From the NCBI RefSeq assembly GCF_000316605.1, contig NC_019683.1, positions 5,006,036-5,070,035 on the forward strand: a stretch of DNA of 64,000 bases, in the 5' to 3' direction. The position numbers were made by a program, and so were the translations under genes. This document shows, in pieces, positions 53,317-63,095 of the stretch. The DNA is from [Leptolyngbya] sp. PCC 7376. Lineage in GTDB: Bacteria; Cyanobacteriota; Cyanobacteriia; Cyanobacteriales; MRBY01. The notes under the pieces are model-generated. The model was given only the letters and a program-made list of their open reading frames with translations, did not search any database and was not told the origin of the DNA. How positions within the stretch are numbered: the first letter of the stretch is position 1; every line of letters starts with the position of its first letter.

Positions 53317-54492
53317 ATGACTTTTTACCCACTTCACGAGATAGAGGGGTTAGACGAATTCACCCCAATAAATGAATTTGTAGATATCTTCGCTGACAAT
53401 TTCATGATTATTCCTTTCAAGGAAATACAACTAGAAATCATGAAAGCTCTTTGCTTGATGCCTAGTTCATGGATGATTAACGCTCCAATTGTTCAAAGCT
53501 ATGGTGTCTCAGGTTCTGGCAAGTCTACCTTCCTAAAGTTGGTTGCTGCCGTGCGTGGCTTTAACCCAGCATCAGCAATCAAACTAGGTAAGATTACCCC
53601 TACAGCTATCCGCAATCATCTACAGCAACAGAAATTTGGCAATGATTGGAAAGACAAAGTAGAGGCAGGGATAGACCTTGAGGAATCAGATTGTTTTCTC
53701 CCTTGGGACGACATTACCCCCCGAATCCTCGAAGACGACCTATTGTTTTCTATCCTCAAGTCTGGTGCATCACGAGCCACATCTAACACAGGTATTGCAG
53801 TAGCCGGGACAGGTACAAACCTAGACTTCGATGTATTTGCTCCTAAGTTATTAGGTTCAGTGACGCCACTTTGGGCTGTGCCAGAATTAGAAGAGCTTAA
53901 ACGCAGAATGCTGATTTTGAAGCATTTAAAATATGATTTTTTGCCTCCTGAGGATAAAGGGGTTAACCGTCAACCATTTGACCTAGAGGAAGTGGATTTA
54001 TTCAATTTCTCTGCTTATCAAGGATATGCAATGTTTTGGGCAAACGAAGACAACAAAAATCGTTTTTTTGAACTCAAGAGATGTCGTGAGTTTAGAAAGC
54101 TCCTAAAAAAATCTGGGATGCTTCAAGATTTTACTTCTATGTGTTCAGAAATTATTGCCATCCATGTCTGTATCTGTGGTGATATTGATAAGTCTGTTGA
54201 CATTTTTAGCAAATACTATCAGGAAATCCTGCTTGTGTTGCTAGAGAACAAAACATCTATGCAGATAGCGTTTGAGCAAATTGTTGCTAATTGTCAAAAG
54301 CAATGGGTGTGTGATACTCCATTGGAAATTGACGCTAAATTCTTTCGTAGCAAGATGATGGAAGCCCGGATGAATGGAGCAATCACAGAATCTCTTACAG
54401 GCAAGAATATCAACTCTGCAATGTGGTCTTTAGGGTTCAGACAAACCAAGTCTGTTTACTCAAGCAGCAAGTCGGTATGGACACGGATTTAA
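53317..54492 (+). CDS. AAA+/D5-like ATPase, probable replication protein of the element
   Basis: 391 residues. Walker A is YGVSGSGKST (about 62-71). The WDDITPRILEDDLLFSILKS segment and FDVFAPKLLGSV lie where D5/DUF3631-type helicase-primase ATPases carry their Walker B and sensor residues. The N-terminal 55 residues do not show a primase, and the C-terminus is a small winged-helix-like region. Such proteins initiate replication of satellites and plasmids. TAGGA is a weak ribosome-binding site. The 111-bp repeat just upstream may be its origin or operator. Family membership is inferred. Confidence 0.65.
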   Translation: MTFYPLHEIEGLDEFTPINEFVDIFADNFMIIPFKEIQLEIMKALCLMPSSWMINAPIVQSYGVSGSGKSTFLKLVAAVRGFNPASAIKLGKITPTAIRNHLQQQKFGNDWKDKVEAGIDLEESDCFLPWDDITPRILEDDLLFSILKSGASRATSNTGIAVAGTGTNLDFDVFAPKLLGSVTPLWAVPELEELKRRMLILKHLKYDFLPPEDKGVNRQPFDLEEVDLFNFSAYQGYAMFWANEDNKNRFFELKRCREFRKLLKKSGMLQDFTSMCSEIIAIHVCICGDIDKSVDIFSKYYQEILLVLLENKTSMQIAFEQIVANCQKQWVCDTPLEIDAKFFRSKMMEARMNGAITESLTGKNINSAMWSLGFRQTKSVYSSSKSVWTRI

Positions 54493-54686
54493 CTAACCCT
54501 GAAACGCTAGATTCGTGCTTCGAGAAATTCTGTTTAGCCCATGACCTATACAAGGTTTCCGAGGACGAATCTTTACTGAATAAACTCGCAATATCCTATG
54601 GGTTTAGCTCTTGGAGCCTATTAGAAGACGCTATCTACGAGCAATTTCGTAGAGAAGCATATCGATACATGCGAGAAAACTTCTAA
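54477..54686 (+). CDS. 69-residue helical protein
   Basis: The ATG at 54477 overlaps the ATPase stop by 16 bp, so it is translationally coupled. The product is a small helical protein (FEKFCLAHDLYKVSEDESLL). No family recognised. It lies 18 bp before the helicase gene. Confidence 0.5.
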   Translation: MDTDLTNPETLDSCFEKFCLAHDLYKVSEDESLLNKLAISYGFSSWSLLEDAIYEQFRREAYRYMRENF

Positions 54687-54704
54687 CACTAATCAATTAA
54701 ACAA

Positions 54705-56003
54705 ATGAATAACTTAAACATCGGACAAAAGGAAGCCGTTAATAACTTCCTTGAGTTCTGGGATTCTCCTGCTCAATTTTTCTTTTTGGATGGTTCTGCT
54801 GGTACTGGAAAGAGCTATACAGCATCTAAAATCCTTGGGATTCTACATGATGAATATGATTTGAGATGGCATGAGGTAATCGCTACAGCACCAACTCACC
54901 GAGCGAAGAATGTCTTGATTGAGTTCATGGATTCAAATGATATTCCTGTGGAATGTGCCACCATCCACAAGGCTTTAGGTTTGTCTATCGCTACCAATGA
55001 ACACGTTCAAGAAACTATCTCTGGTGAGTCTCAAGGATTCAACGATAAAAAGCTGGTGATAGTAGATGAAGGTTCGATGGTAAGCAAAGACTTGTGCTCA
55101 GAGATTGTTCAAGAATCATTCATTAAAGGGAATAAGGTTTTAGTTTTGGGTGATTCTCTACAACTAACCCCCGTGGGTGACGCTTCAGGCGAATTCCCGA
55201 TGTTTAGTGTTTGTAAGCATAAATCTCTGCTTACTGAAGTGATGAGATACGACGGTGGCGGAATCGCTGATTTCGTTAAAGCCTCAAAGATGGCTGTAGA
55301 CCTACAGGTTTTATTTGACTGGAAGTCTAGATACAAACCAGATTTTGATGATTTAGAAGCTATCTCTAAAACTGAGTTAGTAGAACACTGGCAGAAATGT
55401 GATGGCTCTAAAGTAGCTCTTGCACTGAAAAACGATACTGTCGGTACTCTCAATCAATTACTTCGTTCTGTTGACTCAAGCCTTACTCCTGAACAGAAGA
55501 AAGAACAGTTTACCGATGGTGAGCAAATTATCTGCAATAGCCCGGTATTTGAGGGCAACGAGATTATCTACAGCAATGGCTCAGTGCTTGATGTCAAAGG
55601 GTCATCTCACTACAAAGAACAAATTAGTCTGAACTGTGGTTCGTTCTCGTTTAATGGGTTTGCTGTAGATGTGAATGACGGAATTACACCTTGGAGAATC
55701 ATCACTCTGCCACCATCAGAGCGGAAGAAACTAAAAAAAGCCCTCAAATTATGTAAGGACTTTGCCAGCAAGCAAACTAACCAGAATGAGCGTAAAGTCG
55801 CATGGAAGGATTACTGGAAACTGAATAAGTTTTTTGCTGATGTGGATTATCTCTATGCGATGACGATTCACAAGTCACAGGGTTCTAGTTTCGGCAATGT
55901 GTTTATCAAACGTGACTTCACTTGGCTAAAAGACCACAAGCTTCAACCGCGATTATGGTACGTCGGTTCGTCCCGTGCAAAGAAAAAGCTGTTTATCGTT
56001 TGA
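54705..56003 (+). CDS. superfamily 1 helicase, Dda/RecD-like
   Basis: 432 residues. Motif I DGSAGTGKSY (about 29-38), motif Ia ATAPTHRAKNVL, motif II LVIVDEGSM, motif III GDSLQLTPVGD, motif V MTIHKSQGSSFGNVF and motif VI LWYVGSSRAKKKLFIV are all present in order. The size and order fit T4 Dda-like 5'-3' helicases. It would help replication or recombination of the element. Its last codons and 3' region are shared with the PAPS-reductase-like pseudogene of element 1 (35690). Confidence 0.88.
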   Translation: MNNLNIGQKEAVNNFLEFWDSPAQFFFLDGSAGTGKSYTASKILGILHDEYDLRWHEVIATAPTHRAKNVLIEFMDSNDIPVECATIHKALGLSIATNEHVQETISGESQGFNDKKLVIVDEGSMVSKDLCSEIVQESFIKGNKVLVLGDSLQLTPVGDASGEFPMFSVCKHKSLLTEVMRYDGGGIADFVKASKMAVDLQVLFDWKSRYKPDFDDLEAISKTELVEHWQKCDGSKVALALKNDTVGTLNQLLRSVDSSLTPEQKKEQFTDGEQIICNSPVFEGNEIIYSNGSVLDVKGSSHYKEQISLNCGSFSFNGFAVDVNDGITPWRIITLPPSERKKLKKALKLCKDFASKQTNQNERKVAWKDYWKLNKFFADVDYLYAMTIHKSQGSSFGNVFIKRDFTWLKDHKLQPRLWYVGSSRAKKKLFIV

Positions 56004-56066
56004 CTACCTCTCATGGGTAGACTGCTTGACTTAACAAATACCTTAAGTACTTAACCCAAAAGGGAG
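55987..56066 (+). repeat. element-end repeat, copy 2
   Basis: Nearly identical to 35690-35752 plus 36722-36738. Contains the stop region of the helicase gene, the hairpin CTACC/GGTAG, and the block CTTAACCCAAAAGGGA. It lies 90 bp before att copy 3. Confidence 0.85.
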
Positions 56067-56157
56067 CGGTCAACACAAACCATTTTGATACAATAAAAAA
56101 ACAAGTTCGCCCATTGTTCGCCTATTTTGAAGAGTGGTAGAGCGTCATGACGTTCAA

Positions 56158-56235
<78 letters not shown>

Positions 56236-56248
56236 ATGGAAAAGGTGA

Positions 56249-56330
56249 TGGGCCGAGCTGGATTCGAACCAGCGTAAGCATAGCTAGCGGATTTACAGTC
56301 CGCCCCCATTAACCACTCGGGCACCGACCC
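56249..56330 (-). tRNA. tRNA-Tyr(GTA)
   Basis: 82 nt on the minus strand with a long variable arm, as bacterial tRNA-Tyr has. The anticodon arm GCGGA CTGTAAA TCCGC gives GTA. The T-arm GCTGGTTCGAATCCAGC is complete. It lies 13 bp upstream of tRNA-Thr and probably shares its transcript. Confidence 0.95.
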
Positions 56331-56413
56331 ACGTATTTCTTTTCACAGTTAACAACTCTAACATAAAAGTTTTTTTTTGCAAGCCCTCTCTCAATATTTT
56401 TTGAGGGTCTAGA

Positions 56414-57532
<1,119 letters not shown>

Positions 57533-57554
57533 TTACAACGGAGCGTAACGACTT

Positions 57555-57692
57555 TTAGAAGGCGTAAGCGGTACGCAGGCCCCAAATAATGAGGACAGCG
57601 ATCGCCCCAAGCACCAGTACGGCAGAAACTGCAACGACAACGGGCTTGTCAGCTCCATCGAATTTCATGATGCCACGGTTGAGATCAGACAT
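57555..57692 (-). CDS. small conserved membrane protein (45 aa)
   Basis: ATG at 57692 opens MSDLNRGIMKFDGADKPVVV followed by a single membrane helix (AVSAVLVLGAIAVLIIWGL) and RTAYAF. The compact form and the HIP1-like GGGGCGATCGC in the codons point to a native cyanobacterial gene, perhaps a thylakoid small subunit. I cannot name it. It lies between the CNNM and oxidoreductase genes on the same strand. Confidence 0.7.
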   Translation of the reverse strand: MSDLNRGIMKFDGADKPVVVAVSAVLVLGAIAVLIIWGLRTAYAF

Positions 57693-57800
57693 AATATTTT
57701 TTTAGTGAACTCCTGTTCCACAAAATACAAAAGACTTCTTTTATAGGTTATCGAACTTACCGGGTGATCGCGTGCAAGAAATTACGGAAGCGTGAAAAAG

Positions 57801-58946
57801 TTAGGAAACCTTAGCTGGAGTCATTGGTTTATTGGGTTGATTAAGGTGTTGATACTGCCAATCCATTTCATGCCAAGCCTTGCCATCAAGGGCACTCTGC
57901 TCGATTAAGCTCGCTAAGCGTAATGCTTTGAGAGCTTGTTCACCACCAACGGAGGGCTGTTCTCCTCCTCGCACACATTGCACAAAATGCTCAAGTTCAG
58001 CGTGAAGTGGCTCAATATTGCTGGTATAAACCTGTTCGATTAAGCCATCTTGACGATATAAAACCTGACCATAATCGGTGGTGTAGTTAGCGGTGGTTTG
58101 GCGATGGATTTCGATCTCATTATTCAGAAAATCCGCTTCCGTTAAGGAGTTTTTACAATGGGCGGCGATCGTCCGAATCTTGCGATGGGTGACTTTACTT
58201 GCTGTCAGAGTCGCAACAATACCATTGGCAAAGTTAAGCGTTGCAGTAACGTAATCGAGATGGTTTGATTCTTCTTTCTTAGAGCCTGTAGCCGTCAGCT
58301 GAACAACTGGAGAAGCAGCCATTTCCAGCAAAAGGTCAATGTCGTGAATCATTAAATCCAGCACAACGGAGACATCGTTTGCTCGCTGGGAATAAGGGCT
58401 CATGCGGTGAGCTTCAATGGCGAGGAGATGTTCTGTTTTAAGGACTTTACTCAGTTCTTGAAAAGCGGGATTAAATCGTTCAATATGACCGACTTGCAAA
58501 ATTACTTTATGTTCAGCAGCGGCATTCACGAGGGCTTCGGCTTCGGCAATGCTAGCAGCGATCGGCTTCTCGATCATGACATGCACACCTCGTTCCATAC
58601 ATTCCAAACCAACTTGGTAATGGAGCTTTGTGGGGACAGCGATGCAAACGGCGTCGACTAGCGGCAGTAGCTCACGATAGTCTTCAAAAAATTTGATGCG
58701 GTATTTACTGGCAAGATCCAGTCCTCGTTCGACATTGAGATCTGCAATCCCAACGAGTTCAACATCCTTCAGTAAACTCAGAACACGGGTGTGGTGCTGT
58801 CCCATGTTACCGATGCCGATGACACCGATCCGAATTGCGGGTTTTTGCGATACACCAGTCTGAACTTGAGACATAGAATTTAGAAACTCCTGCGTACTCC
58901 TCACAATTGGATGTTGAGAGAGTGTGCTGTTTTCTTCTCTCCGCAT
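57801..58946 (-). CDS. Gfo/Idh/MocA-family oxidoreductase
   Basis: 381 residues. The Rossmann fold opens with IGVIGIGNMGQHH, and the EKPIAAS motif (about 122-128) and HDIDLLL segment mark the Gfo/Idh/MocA fold. These enzymes use NAD(P) to oxidise or reduce sugars, aminosugars or related cyclic compounds. The substrate cannot be read. The N-terminus is unsure: ATG at 58946 adds 24 residues before a second ATG at 58874 (MSQVQTG), which fits better with family length and has AGGAG 12 nt before it. Confidence 0.85.
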   Translation of the reverse strand: MRREENSTLSQHPIVRSTQEFLNSMSQVQTGVSQKPAIRIGVIGIGNMGQHHTRVLSLLKDVELVGIADLNVERGLDLASKYRIKFFEDYRELLPLVDAVCIAVPTKLHYQVGLECMERGVHVMIEKPIAASIAEAEALVNAAAEHKVILQVGHIERFNPAFQELSKVLKTEHLLAIEAHRMSPYSQRANDVSVVLDLMIHDIDLLLEMAASPVVQLTATGSKKEESNHLDYVTATLNFANGIVATLTASKVTHRKIRTIAAHCKNSLTEADFLNNEIEIHRQTTANYTTDYGQVLYRQDGLIEQVYTSNIEPLHAELEHFVQCVRGGEQPSVGGEQALKALRLASLIEQSALDGKAWHEMDWQYQHLNQPNKPMTPAKVS

Positions 58947-59156
58947 CTTTTTGTCACCGATGTTAACACGGAACTTTAGAGTATAAAGAATTGATAAGTT
59001 GATTCTTCAGAGTTTAGCAGCTCGTTTGTCCTTGTCCTTATGGAATAGGCGATCGCCTGTATTCTGAAATACAAAAAATCAATTCTTCTAGGCTTTTTGA
59101 CGCAGGGCTATTAAAAAAGTTCACATTAACAAACGCAATTTCTGATAGAAGTTTGC

Positions 59157-61730
59157 CTACTTTTGAGCTTCTAATTTGGCAAGACGACTTTGAAGTTGTT
59201 TGTTTTCTTCTTTTAGTTTATCGAGATCATCGCGTAAGGATTTCACAGCTTTATCTTTGCTGAGTTTTTTCTGGAGGCGGTTAACAGTTTCCTCTGCTCG
59301 CTGGCGCACACGCTTGTCTGGAGCTTGGCCTGCGAGGGTTTGTAAGAGACTCATGGCTTTGGGATTTTCGATTCTGCCGAGGGACGCGACAATCGCCACT
59401 TGGGTCAGGAAAAAAGTTTCGCGGGCGATCGCCTCTAAACGATTCAGAATGACCTCTAGTTTGTCGTTGCTTTGTCCACTGGCGACGGCTCCGAGGGAAC
59501 GGATCGCAGCAAGACGTAATGGTTGTGGCATACCAATTTCGGTATAAGGCAAAAGCAAATCAACCGCTTCCGGGGAAGTTTTCATGGCCGCTAAACCACC
59601 AATTGCTCCAGCTCGCACCACTTCATTCCAGCCTGCACGAGTTTCGAGAATTTGTTGGAGAAGATCACGACTTTCAGGAGCCTTATCTTCTAAGCCCACT
59701 GCCACCATTGAGCCCAAAACTCTTGCTGCTGCCGCCTCAGTGTAGTAGCTATCATCACCTTTGAGCAGACTGGCTTTCACGGCTTTGTAGCTATCCGTCG
59801 TTTTAAAGTTTCCTAGGCTGGATAATGTGGCGCGACGTACGCGGGGATGGCTATCTTTAAGACCGATCATCAAAGCAGCTTCGGCTTGGTTGAGTTGGAT
59901 TTTACCGAGGGCTTTCGCGATTTCAACTCGCACACCCCAAAAAGGTTCTTTTGTGAGGGCTGTTTGTAAGGCTTTAACAGCTTCGAGATTTCCCTGTTTG
60001 GCGATCGCCTCGGCTGCGTGAATGCGAGAAATGGGGTCTGGATCATCGGTGAGTTGAGCTTTCAACTCATTCATTGGGTAGGACAATTTCACAGTTTTTG
60101 TCCAATTATTCCCTACATCAAAACTGACAAAATTCGGTTTCTTTTCAAGAGGTAAATAAAAGGTTTGTTCAGCTTCATTCAGGCGGAAAGTAAATGTTTT
60201 TTGAGTAACATTTTCACCATCAACATAACCAAATGCAACTGGAATATTCAGATCGAATAATGCCTTTTCATCTTTTTTCGCTTGGGTTTGCTTAATACTT
60301 AATTTCGCTAAACCACTGCCTCCATCCCAGCTATAACTCACCTCAAAATCAGGATGTCCGCCCCGGAAAACATATTGATCAAAAAGTGACGCAAGGTTAA
60401 ATCCAGTAGCAGTTTCAACGGCGCGAAGTAAATCGATCGTTTCCACAGTTTGGTGGGCATGGCGATTTACGAAAGTTTGGATGGCTTTAAAGAACAACTC
60501 ATCGCCTAGGAGAGTACGAATCATGTGATATACACAAGCTCCCTTTTCGTAGAGGTGGCGATCATAGAGTTCGATGGGAGCACGGTACACATGAGTCACA
60601 ATTGGGCGACGGTAGCGGCTGCGATCTTCAGCGAGATAATTCCGCATTTGCTCCAATAGATAATAGGCAGCTTCATCTTTGCCATACTCATGATCCATCC
60701 ATAGCACTTCGGCATAGGTAGCCATACCTTCTTTAATCCAAGCGTGGCTCCAATGTTTAATGACGACTAAATCGCCAAACCACTGATGCGCCAACTCATG
60801 AAGGACAAGAGTTTCAGTGCGAGTATTATCGAGGCTGGCGCGTTCGTCGAGGAGACAGCGATCAGTCAACAGGGTAGTGGAAGTGTTTTCCATGCCGCCG
60901 AAGATAAAGTCATCGACACAAACTTGAGCATATTTCGGAAAAGGATATTTATAGCCATAGGTTTCGCTGAGAAAATCCATCATCTCAGGGGTTTTTCCCA
61001 TGCTGCGATCGCCCTCTGATTCTTTCCCTTTCTCAACGTAATAAAGTACGGGAATGCCTTGCCATTCGTCTTGAATTTCGGCAAAGTCTCCCACCGCAAG
61101 GGTGACAAGGTAGGATGGGTGAATTTCTTTCTGGTGCCAATGGTATTGGGTGCGATCGCCTTGTTCTTCTGTGCCGACTAATTCGCCATTTGAAATCGCG
61201 CGGTAGGGTTTGGGGACACGAATTTTAATTTCGGATGTCGCTAATTGGCCCGGATAATCGAAACAGGGAAACCAAAATCGAGAATCTTCATCTTCACCTT
61301 GCGTCCAAACTTGCACAGGTTTGTCTGGATAATGTTCGTCCGGCTGAATGAAGTAAATGCCACGTTGAGGTTCTTCGAGTTTGTAGGCGATCGCCAGATC
61401 AATTTTTTCGGTGGTGGTCGGTTGTAATAACGTGACGGTGAGAAATTCACCATCATAATCAAAAGGCTGACTGACGTTGCCGACACAAACGGATTCAATC
61501 ACCATATCCACAGCATCGAGCTTGAATGTGGTTACGCCAGAGCGAATTGGAGCCAAGGTAATCGTACAAGTACCTGCGAGCGAGCGCCCAGCGATATCGA
61601 GGTCTAAATCAAGAAGAATATGTTCAACTTGCCCCGGACGGTCAGGATTGTAGTGGGGTTTAGCGCCGGGTAACTCGAAAGAACGCGCATCTTCGGTATC
61701 GACGAAATATTCAAAATTAATTCCAGACAT
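59157..61730 (-). CDS. M1-family metallo-aminopeptidase with C-terminal HEAT repeats
   Basis: About 857 residues. The exopeptidase signature GGMEN (278-282) and zinc site HELAH...E (H311, H315, E334) are complete. From about residue 570 the protein is built of HEAT-like helical repeats (SRIHAAEAIAKQGNLEAVKA, HPRVRRATLSSLGNF) and ends in a coiled coil. It removes N-terminal residues from peptides, probably in the cytoplasm, as no signal peptide is seen. I chose the ATG at 61730 because AGGA lies at good distance; a GTG at 61760 would add ten residues. Confidence 0.92.
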   Translation of the reverse strand: MSGINFEYFVDTEDARSFELPGAKPHYNPDRPGQVEHILLDLDLDIAGRSLAGTCTITLAPIRSGVTTFKLDAVDMVIESVCVGNVSQPFDYDGEFLTVTLLQPTTTEKIDLAIAYKLEEPQRGIYFIQPDEHYPDKPVQVWTQGEDEDSRFWFPCFDYPGQLATSEIKIRVPKPYRAISNGELVGTEEQGDRTQYHWHQKEIHPSYLVTLAVGDFAEIQDEWQGIPVLYYVEKGKESEGDRSMGKTPEMMDFLSETYGYKYPFPKYAQVCVDDFIFGGMENTSTTLLTDRCLLDERASLDNTRTETLVLHELAHQWFGDLVVIKHWSHAWIKEGMATYAEVLWMDHEYGKDEAAYYLLEQMRNYLAEDRSRYRRPIVTHVYRAPIELYDRHLYEKGACVYHMIRTLLGDELFFKAIQTFVNRHAHQTVETIDLLRAVETATGFNLASLFDQYVFRGGHPDFEVSYSWDGGSGLAKLSIKQTQAKKDEKALFDLNIPVAFGYVDGENVTQKTFTFRLNEAEQTFYLPLEKKPNFVSFDVGNNWTKTVKLSYPMNELKAQLTDDPDPISRIHAAEAIAKQGNLEAVKALQTALTKEPFWGVRVEIAKALGKIQLNQAEAALMIGLKDSHPRVRRATLSSLGNFKTTDSYKAVKASLLKGDDSYYTEAAAARVLGSMVAVGLEDKAPESRDLLQQILETRAGWNEVVRAGAIGGLAAMKTSPEAVDLLLPYTEIGMPQPLRLAAIRSLGAVASGQSNDKLEVILNRLEAIARETFFLTQVAIVASLGRIENPKAMSLLQTLAGQAPDKRVRQRAEETVNRLQKKLSKDKAVKSLRDDLDKLKEENKQLQSRLAKLEAQK

Positions 61731-61858
61731 TTTTTTCCTGACCTTACGGGCGATCGCCACAACAAATCATGACTCGTCCTAAATGATAGCAACAGGATCA
61801 TCTAGAGGGCTGTCAGGGATTTAATTAGACAGAAATCATCATTTTTATTCAGCGAATT

Positions 61859-62974
61859 GTGATCAATAGTGAATCAAACGACATTCGCTATCCTATGGGG
61901 AAGAATGAGATTTTTTATATGCATCTCTGGAAATCTTTAGCGGGGCTTCTCGTCATTTCAATGGGGGTTGGTAGTTCGATACCGCAGGCGATCGCCCAAA
62001 CCAAGAAAGAACATTTTGTGATCGAAAGTTCGAGAGCACAACTCGGTTCGACGGCATTGCGAACGGGGCAACTGTTGGCTGGGGCAGACCAGCTAACTGT
62101 TTTAGCTGGCGGCAAAGTAGTCGTGCTATGCCTCAACGAAACGGAGGCGACCTTCACTTCTACAGCAAAAGTGTTAAGCAAATGTCCGAGTACACAAGTT
62201 AGAGAGACGGATGGGCGATCACTAGCTGGAGTCGTTTGGGATTGGTTTCGAGGCAAGCCATTACCCAATAGCATTCAAGATGCACGGGCTGGATTGGCGA
62301 ATTTGCCATATGTCATTAGTCCCCGAAAAAGTAAGATTTTGACGACACGCCCAAGGATTCACTGGAATCAAGTAGAAGGAGCAGAAGCATATACTGTTCA
62401 GTTGAGTAGTCCCACCACTGAGGTCATTTCTTGGGAAATCACGGCAGAGGAATTGAACTATCAATATCCTTTGGCACAACCCGCATTGGTTCTCGGTGAA
62501 ACCTACAGCATCAAAATCACCACCAGTAATTTCATTGCCTCAACTGAGGATGGCCAGACCGTCACCATCGAAGTTCTGGACGAAGCGAAACAGCAAGAAT
62601 TATTTGGTTTGCTGAAAGAGTTACGGCAATTGGATTTATCCGCTCAAACTGAAATCATCCTAGAGTCAATTCTCTACGAAGAATACGAACTCTACAGTCA
62701 GGCGATCGCCATTTTGTCGGGATATATGCGAGAGAATCCCAATGCATTGGATATTCGGGAACGGCTGGCTGAACTCTATGGAAGGATTGGTTTACCCCGT
62801 GAAGAGCAACAGCAATATGAGGAAATTATCGGGCGATCGCCGGGACAGATTACAGAAATCAGGATGCGTGCCTTAAATCGATTAGCTGATTTTGCAGAAG
62901 GAAATGAAGAAGAGGCGATCGCCGCAAAATATCGGGCTGAAGGCCAACAAATTTCTCAGCAACTCGGTTATTAA
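61859..62974 (+). CDS. exported TPR-like protein
   Basis: 371 residues. A signal peptide (LWKSLAGLLVISMGVGSSIP ending QAIAQ) suggests the start is the ATG at 61919 or 61895, not the GTG at 61859. The middle (about 165-245) is a fibronectin-like or beta domain (RPRIHWNQVEGAEAYTVQLS). The C-terminal third is TPR-like (YELYSQAIAILSGYMRENPN). Similar proteins occur next to CHAT or FHA-domain genes in cyanobacteria. The CHAT gene follows in convergent orientation. Confidence 0.75.
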   Translation: MINSESNDIRYPMGKNEIFYMHLWKSLAGLLVISMGVGSSIPQAIAQTKKEHFVIESSRAQLGSTALRTGQLLAGADQLTVLAGGKVVVLCLNETEATFTSTAKVLSKCPSTQVRETDGRSLAGVVWDWFRGKPLPNSIQDARAGLANLPYVISPRKSKILTTRPRIHWNQVEGAEAYTVQLSSPTTEVISWEITAEELNYQYPLAQPALVLGETYSIKITTSNFIASTEDGQTVTIEVLDEAKQQELFGLLKELRQLDLSAQTEIILESILYEEYELYSQAIAILSGYMRENPNALDIRERLAELYGRIGLPREEQQQYEEIIGRSPGQITEIRMRALNRLADFAEGNEEEAIAAKYRAEGQQISQQLGY

Positions 62975-62993
62975 AAATGTATTGCCCCCATTG

Positions 62994-63092
62994 CCTCCCT
63001 TCCAAAGGGAGGTGGCGAAGCCGGAGGGATCCCTCAGTAAGTTCATTAACCCAAAGAAAGATCCCCCCTAGCCCCCCTTGAAAAAAGGGGGG
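62994..63092. repeat. two strong hairpins and a palindrome between convergent genes
   Basis: CCTCCCTT/AAGGGAGG (62994-63012), GAGGGATCCCTC (63024-63035) and CCCCCCTT/AAGGGGGG (63072-63092). The GGGAGGTGGCGAAGCCGGAG block looks like a dispersed repeat seen in many cyanobacterial genomes. The last hairpin also serves as a likely terminator for both genes. Confidence 0.7.
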
Positions 63093-63095
63093 AAC

